Shown here: piece after piece, positions 8,168 through 17,112 of the stretch | Numbering within the stretch: the stretch's first letter is position 1 | Layout of the letters: every line of letters begins with the position of its first letter | NCBI GenBank assembly: GCA_015068705.1 | Contig: SVJZ01000009.1 | Location: 1 to 64,000, forward strand | Direction: 5' to 3' | Source of the DNA: Oscillospiraceae bacterium | GTDB lineage: Bacteria; Bacillota; Clostridia; UMGS1810 | Length of the DNA: 64,000 nucleotides | Position numbers and translations under genes: made by a program | The notes under the pieces: model-generated | Told to the model about the DNA's origin: nothing | Seen by the model: the letters and a program-made list of their open reading frames with translations, nothing else | The model's database searches: none

Positions 8168-10405
8168 ATGAAAAAAACAAAACGTATATTCGCATCTGTG
8201 TGTGCATTGGCGGTGCTGGTGACAGGGTTTTCTGCATCGGCAAAGCTGACCAAAGAGGACATGGATATTGTTTACACACCCAGCGTGGCAACCGAGGAAT
8301 TTGATGCCACGGTGGTGGTAAATGAAAACAATCCTCTCCATGCCGCAGAGCACCGTGTATTGAGTGCACAGTGTGAGCTTGCAGACGGTGCGGCACAGTA
8401 TTTTATGGATTTCGATTCGCTCACATTTAAGCCCGAATGGATGGATTTTGTGGACGAAATTCATGATTACCCGGTATTTCGCTGGGGCGGTGCGACGGCA
8501 GAGCACACCAATTTTATGAAAAACATCGGCCCCATGAGCCAGCGGAGCGGCTCGACCCATCAGTTTACGGGCGCGGCGGGCGCAACCGCTCAGCATTTCG
8601 GTTTGGTGGAATTTCTCAAATGGATGTATACCATTAATCCGGATGGCGAGTTTATGCCGAGTGTTACCATGACGTATGGTACGCCCGAAGACAGTGCGCA
8701 TCTTGCACAGTTTCTCTGTGACGAGGCAGGCGAATCGGAGTGGGGCGCACTGCGTGCGCAGTATGGCTTGATAGAACCGGTCAAGGTGTTTGCCTTTGAG
8801 ATGGGCAACGAGGTTGACATTGACTCGGGTTTTACCAATGAAGAGACCGGTGAATACTGGCCCAAATGGGAAAACAACGAGGAATATACCGATTTCGGCA
8901 ACTGGTATGCCGATGTGGCGATAGAACACTGCAAGGCAATCCGCGAGGTTTGCCCCGAGGCAAAATTTGTTATCCTGGGTAAATCCCACAACCTGCGTCA
9001 TCCGTCGGTTGAGGCGATGATGCGTCCGGTGATTGAAAAGCTGCAGGATTATATTGATTATATTTCCTGGCATGCCTACTATGATGGCGTATCGCAGGTG
9101 AGCAGCTATGACCATGCCTATCAGATATTGGAAATCTGTGAAGAGGTAATGGGCCCCGACCATGGGGTAAAGATGGCGGCAACCGAGCATGCACGCTGGT
9201 ATGACAGCAGTTCGGATGCAGGCTATCGCAGAGCATCGGCGTTAAAGGGTGCACTGTCCAACGCCAGATTTTTCTCCCGCGGTATCCGCGAGGATGTTCT
9301 TGCAGTTGCAAACTACCATGGTATTCAGGGTTCCAACCACAATCTGCGTGGTTGGGGAAGCTATTGGGCAACCGACCTCGGTTTCCGAAATGCCATGGTT
9401 GGCGAGATGATTAAAGTGTATGCAACCGGTCTGGGTGACCGTGTGGTAGAATATGAAGTGGAAAGTGAAAATCCCATTGGCGATATGTATACCCATGAGG
9501 CACGCTTTTCCGCTCTTGTGACTGCCAGAGGGGATAGGGAACTGGATATCATTCTGGTCAGTGAACGGGATGAATATGAAATCAACCTTACCTTCGATTT
9601 CAAAAACCAGTATACCTTAAAGGAAGAAACCATCTTCACCGCCCCCAACGGCAATTCTATCATCACCACCGACCCGGCGGATGAAAGTCCGTTGCAGGTT
9701 ACGGTAACCGAGAAGAATGAGGCAAATTTCACTTCCTATCGGATGCCTGCAAAGAGCATGGTAATCTTAAAACTGGAGTCCAACAAAAAGCTCCCGCAAC
9801 TGGGTGAAAATAAGGGTGGTACAGATATCGGCGCCGCCGAGCACGATGCGGCATTTGATGACATCACCTATCACTGGGCAAAAAATGAAGTGTCCGCACT
9901 GGCGGAGCTTGGACTGGTGCAGGGCAACGGAGAAGGCTTGTTCCTTCCCGAAGATGGCATTACCCGGGCAGAGTTTGCGGCTATGCTTACCCGTGCGCTC
10001 AACCTGAAAACCGATTATCCCAATGCATATTTTGATGATATTTCCCCCGATGCATGGTATGCAAAAGAGGTCAATGCAGTATTTTGTGAGGGCTTGATGA
10101 AAGGAAAGGGGAGCAGACAATTTGCCCCCGAAGACAATATCACCCTTGAAGAGGTAATCGCAGTGGCATCCCGTGCATATCGCGCAAGGAATTCTTCTGC
10201 TGAGGCAATCAACACTTCCGATGTACTGGCAGGTATGCCGGCATCTGAGCACATTTCTTCCTGGGCAAAGGAAGATGTGGCATATGCAGTGGGAGCAGGC
10301 TTGATGCAATCGGTCATTTATGGCGATTGGGGCAATGCACCCAAATCTGCAACAAGGGCACAGACAGCAGTGATGGTTTACACCATGCATAGTCTGTTAA
10401 ACTAA
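8168..10405 (+). CDS. SLH-anchored glycoside hydrolase, clan GH-A-like (paralogue 2)
   Basis: 745 residues from ATG 8168, chosen because AGGAGG lies at about 8155 and a signal peptide (MKKTKRIFASVCALAVLVTG) starts there; the frame is open further upstream. It matches the previous gene along its whole length. Candidate acid/base Glu215 lies in FEMGNEVDI and candidate nucleophile Glu340 in AATEHARW; RWGGAT and WHAYYDG correspond to the barrel strands. The C-terminus has three SLH domains from about residue 560. The gap to the previous gene is 34 bases, so they are co-transcribed. Divergence is greatest in surface loops, suggesting an old duplication and changed subsite preference (inference). 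Confidence 0.75.
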   Translation: MKKTKRIFASVCALAVLVTGFSASAKLTKEDMDIVYTPSVATEEFDATVVVNENNPLHAAEHRVLSAQCELADGAAQYFMDFDSLTFKPEWMDFVDEIHDYPVFRWGGATAEHTNFMKNIGPMSQRSGSTHQFTGAAGATAQHFGLVEFLKWMYTINPDGEFMPSVTMTYGTPEDSAHLAQFLCDEAGESEWGALRAQYGLIEPVKVFAFEMGNEVDIDSGFTNEETGEYWPKWENNEEYTDFGNWYADVAIEHCKAIREVCPEAKFVILGKSHNLRHPSVEAMMRPVIEKLQDYIDYISWHAYYDGVSQVSSYDHAYQILEICEEVMGPDHGVKMAATEHARWYDSSSDAGYRRASALKGALSNARFFSRGIREDVLAVANYHGIQGSNHNLRGWGSYWATDLGFRNAMVGEMIKVYATGLGDRVVEYEVESENPIGDMYTHEARFSALVTARGDRELDIILVSERDEYEINLTFDFKNQYTLKEETIFTAPNGNSIITTDPADESPLQVTVTEKNEANFTSYRMPAKSMVILKLESNKKLPQLGENKGGTDIGAAEHDAAFDDITYHWAKNEVSALAELGLVQGNGEGLFLPEDGITRAEFAAMLTRALNLKTDYPNAYFDDISPDAWYAKEVNAVFCEGLMKGKGSRQFAPEDNITLEEVIAVASRAYRARNSSAEAINTSDVLAGMPASEHISSWAKEDVAYAVGAGLMQSVIYGDWGNAPKSATRAQTAVMVYTMHSLLN

Positions 10406-10424
10406 TATCGATGGAGGAACGAAG

Positions 10425-13328
10425 ATGAAAAAACGAATTCTGGCACTGATACTGAGCATTTTGTGCATGCTGCCTGTGGTGTCCGGCGCGGTTGGAACAA
10501 CGGATATCGATACGGGCGCGAAGGTGCGTGATGTGCTCCAAACGGCGACAGCGGGATCCTCCTTTGAGGATATTGAAAGCGACCGCCTGAACATGGCGGC
10601 AGACCTGATGAATACATTGGGCATTATGGGTGGCACGGCAGATAAGACCTTTTCTCCGGATGCACCCATTACCCGTATCGATGCCATCTCGGCATTTTTG
10701 CGGTTGCTCAATGTAGATTCCAAAGCATTCTACACCGACCTGGAAGGTGTATTCTATGACGTGGAAAAGGATGACCCGTATTACAGTGATATCTGTGCGG
10801 CAGTAGCATACCGTTTGGTTTCAGGTTATTCGGACAACACGGTACGCCCCAACAATCCGCTCAGCTATGATGAACTGATGGTAATGGCTACGGTGGTGTT
10901 GGGTTACCGTGAATTTGCAGAGCAGAGTGGCGGTTATCCGACAGGTTACCTGCGTGCAATTGCAACGGCAGGACTGGCTTCTTACCTCACCCCTGCAAAT
11001 ACCGATTCCATCACCCGCGGTGAATTTTTGTGGTTTTTGTTTGGTATGGCAGACACCGAGGTGTATGCCGATGCGGCGCTGGGTAACCAGTATATCGAGC
11101 AGCCCACTGTGTTTGCAAAATACCATGATGTATACGCAGGTGAGGGCTTGATGCAGTCCACCCCGGTTACTGCGCTGGGCGGATTTGTTACCCGCGACAA
11201 CATGGTTACCATTGACGGGCTTAATTTTTCCATCAAAAACGATAAGTACAACAGCCTCATTGGTAATCGCGTAAAATACTGGTACCGCGATGAAAACGCA
11301 GACCTTCCGGTATTGCTTTTTGCCGGTATTTCGGACAAGGTGGAACGCGAATTTGTATCCCATGAGGATTATATCAATTATTCCAATCAGGTATTGGAAT
11401 ATTACACCGATACCAAAAAGGAAAGTGCAACAATCGCCACCGATGCAGAGTTTATTGTGAATGGTCTGGTGAGTGCGGTGAAGGATGTGAAGGCGCAGCT
11501 TTCTGCCCCCAATGCATTCATTACCCTCATCGATAATGACCAGAACGGCAACTACGAGGTGGTTTCCATCGACCGTTATACCAATCTGTGGATGAGAGGT
11601 GTTTCCTACACCGGTGATGGTTTGCGCTTTACCTGGAATTTTGACCTCGCAGCAACCGAAGTGCTCTTCGGCGGCGGTGTGCTGGTGGAGATGTTTGACA
11701 AGGACGGCAATAAGATTGAGTACAACAAACCGGCAGAGGGTCAGTATGATGCCGACGGCAATGTGGTAATGGTGTATGATTTGTCCATGATTCCGTCAAA
11801 CAGTATCGTTAGCGTATTTGCAGATAAGTATGTAGAACAACGTGGCTATTCCATCCCCTCCAAGGATGCAAGCTATATCAAGATGATTATCAGCGACAGC
11901 ATGGTGGAGGGAACTCTTAATGAGGAAAATGAGGACGGGATTGCCATTGACGATGTATTTTATCCGGTGTCAAACTCCAACTTCTTAAATGAAGCTTCTG
12001 GCAGAGCGAAAATCGGAAACACCGGTAAATTCTATCTGGATGCATTTGGCGAAGTGGTGGCATTTTCCAAAACAGACGGGACGGGTGCAGATTTTACTTA
12101 TGGATATCTTATTAACATCAATCCGGAAGGCGGTCTCACCAAGACATTGCAGATAAAACTGATGACCTACGACGGCGAAGTGAAGGTATTTGACTGTGTA
12201 GAAAGATTCCGTCTGAATGATAAACCCACCGAAGTAGATGAGGCGGTTACAAACCTGGGCACATCGGCAAAGATGCTCCGTCCTGATTTTACCATTTCCC
12301 AGCCGGTGCAGTATAAAATCAACGCAGAAGGAAAAATTTCTGACCTGCGCACGGTGTTGCAGAGAGATGGACTGCCGCTTGGTGCAGATCCCAATCATAT
12401 TCACCTTTCCGACCGTGATACCGATGGTAACCACGGTAATGACATCTTTGGTATTTTGTACTTTGAAAAGGGATATAATGACGGAACCGGCTTTTATTTC
12501 AAGCCCAGAAAGTACATGAATGTTCCCAATATTGAAACTTTTAAAGATGAAGACTATTTCAGCAAACAGTATGCAGACAGAGATGATCAATTCCACGACA
12601 AGGAAGTGGAAATCTACAATGTGGATATCTACCGCAAGCCCGATCTGGCAGTGATCTATTCGGCGGCAGGCGGCGGTCTGGAAGAAAAGGTATGGACAAA
12701 CTATACCAACTCCTACCCGGTAATGATTAAGAAAATCACCAAAAAGCTGGATGACGAGGGAATGAATGTTGCGGTTGCAACCGTAAATACCGGTGCAGTA
12801 GAACGTGAATATGTGGGCGAGGACATGAATGTATTTAATGGTCTGGTACCGGGAGATGTGGTATATCTCTACACCAAAAACCACAATACCGATATCATTT
12901 CCAAGTACGAGCGCATTTCGGTTCAGGGTACCATACTCGGTCCCAACGCAAAAATGCCAAATCTGGACGATTGCACCACCGTGCGTTATTACAATACCGG
13001 TGAGGCATACACTGCATATGGTGAGGTTTATGCCATCGACGGGTCAAATATTGTCATTCAGGCAGGCCCCATTGTGGATGCTACAACCGGCAGACGTCAG
13101 TTCCAGTCCACCGCATATCTGGAGGGTACCCGTTGGCAGGCAGGTGGTACACTGGTGTATGATTGCTCCGAATCCAAGACCAATCCCATGATTTTAAACG
13201 GTACGGTAAATAACATCAAGAGCGTATATCGCGATGGTGCAGAGAATGCTTCCCGTCTCTATGTGGATTTCCATTACGGCGCATCGCATGCGATACTCGT
13301 TTATAACGGAATGGAGGAAGCAGAATGA
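10425..13328 (+). CDS. Large SLH protein with SLH domains at the N-terminus, body unknown
   Basis: 967 residues; AGGAAC precedes the ATG, and a signal peptide (MKKRILALILSILCMLPVVS) is clear. SLH-like domains occupy residues about 45-210 (FEDIESDRLNMAADL, FYDVEKDDPYYSDI, then a weaker third with SITRGEFLWFLFG). This is the reverse of the neighbouring enzymes, which carry SLH at the C-terminus. The remaining 750 residues are beta-rich with no recognised catalytic motif and few Cys. An N-terminal SLH anchor followed by a long body is the arrangement of S-layer and S-layer-associated proteins (family knowledge). Its TGA overlaps the ATG of the next gene as ATGA. The last 46 bases of this gene are duplicated at 17067-17112. 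Confidence 0.7.
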   Translation: MKKRILALILSILCMLPVVSGAVGTTDIDTGAKVRDVLQTATAGSSFEDIESDRLNMAADLMNTLGIMGGTADKTFSPDAPITRIDAISAFLRLLNVDSKAFYTDLEGVFYDVEKDDPYYSDICAAVAYRLVSGYSDNTVRPNNPLSYDELMVMATVVLGYREFAEQSGGYPTGYLRAIATAGLASYLTPANTDSITRGEFLWFLFGMADTEVYADAALGNQYIEQPTVFAKYHDVYAGEGLMQSTPVTALGGFVTRDNMVTIDGLNFSIKNDKYNSLIGNRVKYWYRDENADLPVLLFAGISDKVEREFVSHEDYINYSNQVLEYYTDTKKESATIATDAEFIVNGLVSAVKDVKAQLSAPNAFITLIDNDQNGNYEVVSIDRYTNLWMRGVSYTGDGLRFTWNFDLAATEVLFGGGVLVEMFDKDGNKIEYNKPAEGQYDADGNVVMVYDLSMIPSNSIVSVFADKYVEQRGYSIPSKDASYIKMIISDSMVEGTLNEENEDGIAIDDVFYPVSNSNFLNEASGRAKIGNTGKFYLDAFGEVVAFSKTDGTGADFTYGYLININPEGGLTKTLQIKLMTYDGEVKVFDCVERFRLNDKPTEVDEAVTNLGTSAKMLRPDFTISQPVQYKINAEGKISDLRTVLQRDGLPLGADPNHIHLSDRDTDGNHGNDIFGILYFEKGYNDGTGFYFKPRKYMNVPNIETFKDEDYFSKQYADRDDQFHDKEVEIYNVDIYRKPDLAVIYSAAGGGLEEKVWTNYTNSYPVMIKKITKKLDDEGMNVAVATVNTGAVEREYVGEDMNVFNGLVPGDVVYLYTKNHNTDIISKYERISVQGTILGPNAKMPNLDDCTTVRYYNTGEAYTAYGEVYAIDGSNIVIQAGPIVDATTGRRQFQSTAYLEGTRWQAGGTLVYDCSESKTNPMILNGTVNNIKSVYRDGAENASRLYVDFHYGASHAILVYNGMEEAE

Positions 13329-15907
13329 GAACAATGGCAAAAACAGTTTGTGTAATGCTAGTTCTCGCACTGGCAGGACAGATATTGCCGGTCGGTGCTG
13401 CAAATGACATCAAAGATGCTGCCGTGAGGGTGAATACCACCCTCACGGTGGATGAAAGCACCGTAATCAAGCAGGCAGATAAGCGCCTGCTTGGTTTTAA
13501 TAATGATGCCAACTGGGTAATCGAGAGTCAGTTGGGTCTGGGTACGGCTTATCGTGATGATGAATGGGTGGATGCTTACCATGATTATGGCATGAAAGCG
13601 CCCTTGGTGCGTGGATTTTTTCACAATCTGGACTGGATGGACACGGTGGGCAAAAACCGTGATATTACGGGCGGAAGTGCCTTGTATACCTATGGCATGC
13701 CCGAGTGGATCAAGTCTGTTTTGAAAATTACCCCCGATGCACAGTTTTCCTTTTGTATCAATGTAGAAGATAGCGTGTTTGACCTGCAAAATCTGGTGCG
13801 TTATCTGCTTTTCACACCCGACGATCCGCGTGCAGTGGATGCAAATGGTGTCAACTGGGCGCAGGTGCGTGTGGACGATGGTCTGGTAGACCCTGTCCCG
13901 GTTGCCTGCCTGGAGCTTGGCAACGAAACCGACCTGCAACTATTTGCTCCAAGGGGCGGCATGGGAAACTACTCCAATCAGGAGATTGCCGAGTGTGCGC
14001 AGCAGTATGTAGATTGGTGTAACCCCATCATCGACGGCATCCGTCAGGTGAGCACAGATGTAAAACTTTCCGCATTGCTGATCAGTGGCGGAGCTGAAGA
14101 TTATTCCATATGTGCTTACTGGGACGAAAAAATCATGGGAGAACTTGGTGCTAAGGTGGATTACATTATACTGCACTGGTACCATGGGACTGGAAACGAC
14201 GGATCCCACAATGCGAACCTAAGTCTGCTTTTTGATCAATGGCGTCTTAATTATGCACTAAACCTGATGGAGGTTCTTCCTGAGGACAAGCGCCCCAAAC
14301 TATATATGTCTGAGCACGCTTGTTGGGTGGGACAGTATACTACCGATCCGGATACAGGATTGCTGTCGGGAATGGTAACCTCACTCAGAGGCACCCTTGC
14401 CACAGCGGAGCTCGTTAATCGTATGGCAAATACCCCTGCCATGGAACTTGCCAGCTATCATTCTCTGTCCGATTCCCTCAAAAACCGTCTGGATTTCGGC
14501 GGCAACTCCTGGGGGGCAATGCGTCGGTATGATCAGCAGGGTGAGGTACAGCTTACGGTGGTGGGAGAGTATTTCCGCATGGCATATGATGCCTTTGGCG
14601 ATCAGGTGGTAAAGTGCACCTTTAGTGAACCGGAACCACATCATTATGCAGTGCCGGAAGAACTATCATATGACAAACGTGAGACCACGCAGATAATCAC
14701 AGCAACGGCACATACCACCGAGGATGGCGGAATGCGGCTGATTTTTGCCAACCAGCATATCAATGTGGGACACAACATCACTTTTGTGGCAAACGGGGCG
14801 TATAAGTTGGAAAAAGAAGTAATTCTTACCGACGATAATACGTATGTGGATAACAACATGCTCACCCCCGATTCCTATTATGCAACCACTAATCTGGTGA
14901 ATGCAAACACGAAATTCCAAAATTATTATGTGCCGCCGCAGAGCGTGGTTGCACTGTATCTGGCACCGATGGATGCAGAATACACCGATCCTGACCGTGG
15001 GGTTGAAGTGACCATGCGGGATGACAACGGCACTGCCGTTACCTGCACCGATGGCGTGTTTTTTGCAGAGATTGAAGCACTGGAAGGACGTGCATTTGAA
15101 AAATCGACAGGTGCCATCATTTCGGTGGTCAATTCCGAAGGGGAAATTGTTGCCCTTGACTGGAAGGATTTCCTCCGTCAACGCACATCCTTTTCCTGTG
15201 TATTGCCCGAAAGCGGCAACTACACTTTGCGCATTTCGGACGGCACTACAACCTATGAGAAGAGTTTTAACGCACAGGTGGTAAAATCCAAACGCGCGCA
15301 TGTGAGTCTGATTTCCATAGACGGTTGCGACAACAACACCTATCAGGTGGATTACACGGTGGATTTCGGCGTGGATGCACGAGTAGGGGATACCTATACA
15401 GTCAGCATCGAGGATATGGACGGCGGGGTGCACTATTACACTGCCGGACAAAAAGAGGTTTCTGATACGGTGCAGGGCGAGGCACATATGCCCACCTGGG
15501 TGCCGGGAGGCAGATACAAACTGGTGGTTGCGTTTGGCGATTACCGGTATGAAAAGGAATTTTCCTTCCTCAAGGCAAGCGAGCTGGTGCGCATAAGTGC
15601 TGCACCCGTTAAGGGAAATGGCGATGTCTACACCTTGAATGATTATAAGTTGGGCGAGGATATGACGGTATCTCTTACCAACATCAGCGATCAACCGCAG
15701 ACTTTCCGGTTGTATGCCTCGGCATACGGACCGCAGGGCGGCATGATTGGTGCAAGCAATTCTGATACATCGGTTACTCTTGCAGTGGGTGAAACCAAAG
15801 AGGTTTCACTTGCGGTGAATGCAACGGGTACCGAGCCGGTGCTGATTAAATTTTTCACTTGGGCTGCAGGGTTGACACCGCTCAATGATATATACTTTAC
15901 CAAATAA
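13325..15907 (+). CDS. Secreted multidomain glycoside hydrolase, clan GH-A-like (copy 1)
   Basis: 860 residues with signal peptide (MRTMAKTVCVMLVLALAGQI, cleavage near GAA). The start overlaps the previous stop (ATGA). The catalytic module spans about residues 40-390. CLELGNETDL carries candidate acid/base Glu201 and LYMSEHACW candidate nucleophile Glu330; VRGFFHNLDWMDT and ILHWYHG are barrel strands. A beta-sandwich follows to about residue 550, then several Ig-like modules to the C-terminus (a final KFFTWAAGLTPLND segment is typical of clostridial secreted proteins). There is no SLH domain, so it is released or held by its modules. It shares the phrase DE(S/D)TVIKQADKRLLGFN with its copy and weakly resembles the N-terminus of the SLH-anchored enzymes. 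GH family not assigned. Confidence 0.75.
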   Translation: MRTMAKTVCVMLVLALAGQILPVGAANDIKDAAVRVNTTLTVDESTVIKQADKRLLGFNNDANWVIESQLGLGTAYRDDEWVDAYHDYGMKAPLVRGFFHNLDWMDTVGKNRDITGGSALYTYGMPEWIKSVLKITPDAQFSFCINVEDSVFDLQNLVRYLLFTPDDPRAVDANGVNWAQVRVDDGLVDPVPVACLELGNETDLQLFAPRGGMGNYSNQEIAECAQQYVDWCNPIIDGIRQVSTDVKLSALLISGGAEDYSICAYWDEKIMGELGAKVDYIILHWYHGTGNDGSHNANLSLLFDQWRLNYALNLMEVLPEDKRPKLYMSEHACWVGQYTTDPDTGLLSGMVTSLRGTLATAELVNRMANTPAMELASYHSLSDSLKNRLDFGGNSWGAMRRYDQQGEVQLTVVGEYFRMAYDAFGDQVVKCTFSEPEPHHYAVPEELSYDKRETTQIITATAHTTEDGGMRLIFANQHINVGHNITFVANGAYKLEKEVILTDDNTYVDNNMLTPDSYYATTNLVNANTKFQNYYVPPQSVVALYLAPMDAEYTDPDRGVEVTMRDDNGTAVTCTDGVFFAEIEALEGRAFEKSTGAIISVVNSEGEIVALDWKDFLRQRTSFSCVLPESGNYTLRISDGTTTYEKSFNAQVVKSKRAHVSLISIDGCDNNTYQVDYTVDFGVDARVGDTYTVSIEDMDGGVHYYTAGQKEVSDTVQGEAHMPTWVPGGRYKLVVAFGDYRYEKEFSFLKASELVRISAAPVKGNGDVYTLNDYKLGEDMTVSLTNISDQPQTFRLYASAYGPQGGMIGASNSDTSVTLAVGETKEVSLAVNATGTEPVLIKFFTWAAGLTPLNDIYFTK

Positions 15908-15919
15908 GGAGGCAGAGAA

Positions 15920-17038
15920 ATGAGAAAAATGAAAATGATAGTATCTTTGGTGCTCGTTCTGCTGATTCTGTTTGGTATGAGCGCGCAGGCAGTGCCCTTC
16001 AACCTATGGGAATACGGTACATTGCTTGCCATTCCCGCCACCATGGATGGTGGTCCAAAAGGAAATCCTTATTATTTATACAGAAACTATTTCAAAACCG
16101 AGCTGAGCGACGAAGAGGCACATGCAGGTGAGCTTTCGTTTAAGGTTTACCCGTGGGTGTACTTAAAAGAAGGAGTGGGGGATGCGCAGGAACTCTTTAT
16201 GCAAAACCTCTATTCGCCCCAGAATGCGCACAGAACGAATTCCATTCTATATGAATGTTTTATCAAGGGGGCAGATACGAATGGTACCCTTCACGCTTCT
16301 ATGATTATCAAAGCCAATCTTTATAAGGAAAATGGCGACGACAAGACGCTTGTTGCAGCTTATTCAGCACAGACCGAACCGGCAGAAAATGGTTGGGTAC
16401 GGGCATATACTTTGATTCCTGCTAGAAATGATTATGATTTTGTCATATTTTCAGTTGGATATTTTGGTTCCAAGGACCCTGAGCGTGAGGTGGGCGAATT
16501 TTATATCGATGATATCGCCGCATGGCTGGTTCCTGCAAAGATAAAAATCGACAATGTGGTCGCAGAGGGAAGGCTACTGGATTTACACAAACTGGTTGTC
16601 ACCGGTATGGATTCCAAAGAAGAGAAAAAAGAAGTCCGCGCCAAGGATAACATCAAATTCCGTGTGGTTTCGGGCGATGCGAAGATTGAGGATGGACGTT
16701 ATCTCAGGTACAATAGCAGCCGCAGTGGTCAGGTGACCTGCGAGGCGAATTTGTTTGGCATTACCACCACCTTCACTGTTGATTTCAAGGGAAGTGTTTC
16801 GGTTGGTGAGGTAACCAATTCGGGCGGTGTGTATCAGGTGTCTGCCACCAATAATGGCAGCACTGCGGCACAGGTGCAGTTGGTTACCTGCCTGTATGAC
16901 GGAACCCGTCTCTCGGCGATTGATATTGCCGTAAAAGAGGTTGCCGCAGGCGAGAGCGAAACAGTGCGTTCCAAGGATATGACCGCACCCTTTTATGTGG
17001 TAAATCCGGTAATCCAAACATATGTTCTGACAAAATAG
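15920..17038 (+). CDS. Secreted carbohydrate-binding-like companion protein (copy 1)
   Basis: 372 residues, signal peptide MRKMKMIVSLVLVLLILFGM, start 12 bases after the glycosidase stop with AAGGAGG upstream. Residues about 25-195 look like a jelly-roll carbohydrate-binding domain of CBM4/9 type: an opening LWEYGT strand, ELSFKVYPW, and a closing EFYIDDIAAW strand. Residues 200-290 form an Ig-like domain. The last 80 residues form a small beta domain (VSVGEVTNSGGVYQV to LTK) that is common at the ends of clostridial secreted proteins. No enzyme motif is seen. Being paired with the glycosidase in both copies of the duplication suggests that the two proteins act together, for example by holding substrate (inference). 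Confidence 0.6.
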   Translation: MRKMKMIVSLVLVLLILFGMSAQAVPFNLWEYGTLLAIPATMDGGPKGNPYYLYRNYFKTELSDEEAHAGELSFKVYPWVYLKEGVGDAQELFMQNLYSPQNAHRTNSILYECFIKGADTNGTLHASMIIKANLYKENGDDKTLVAAYSAQTEPAENGWVRAYTLIPARNDYDFVIFSVGYFGSKDPEREVGEFYIDDIAAWLVPAKIKIDNVVAEGRLLDLHKLVVTGMDSKEEKKEVRAKDNIKFRVVSGDAKIEDGRYLRYNSSRSGQVTCEANLFGITTTFTVDFKGSVSVGEVTNSGGVYQVSATNNGSTAAQVQLVTCLYDGTRLSAIDIAVKEVAAGESETVRSKDMTAPFYVVNPVIQTYVLTK

Positions 17039-17051
17039 AGAAGAGGGGCAA

Positions 17052-17112
17052 ATGAGCTATATCATAGCGCATCCCGCGCGATGCTCATTTATAACGGGAT
17101 GGAGGAAGCAGA
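17052..17112 (+). pseudogene. Duplication junction scar: phosphoesterase start fused to SLH-gene end
   Basis: ATGAGCTATATCAT (17052-17065) matches the start of the phosphoesterase gene at 20832-20845 with one base change. From 17067 the next 46 bases match the last 46 bases of the SLH gene (13279-13324), with six changes, and run into the second glycosidase start. The scar therefore joins the right edge of the duplicated unit to its left edge, as expected of a direct tandem duplication. Confidence 0.85.

Larger units (their letters stand above)
13279..17065 (+). repeat. Tandem duplication, copy 1
   Basis: This unit runs from the end of the SLH gene (GCGCATC at 13279) through a glycosidase and its companion, to a scar of the downstream phosphoesterase start (ATG at 17052, ATGAGCTATATCAT). 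It is repeated at 17067-20845 with a period of about 3,788 bases. The proteins of the two copies are clearly alike but not identical, so the duplication is not recent. Confidence 0.85.
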
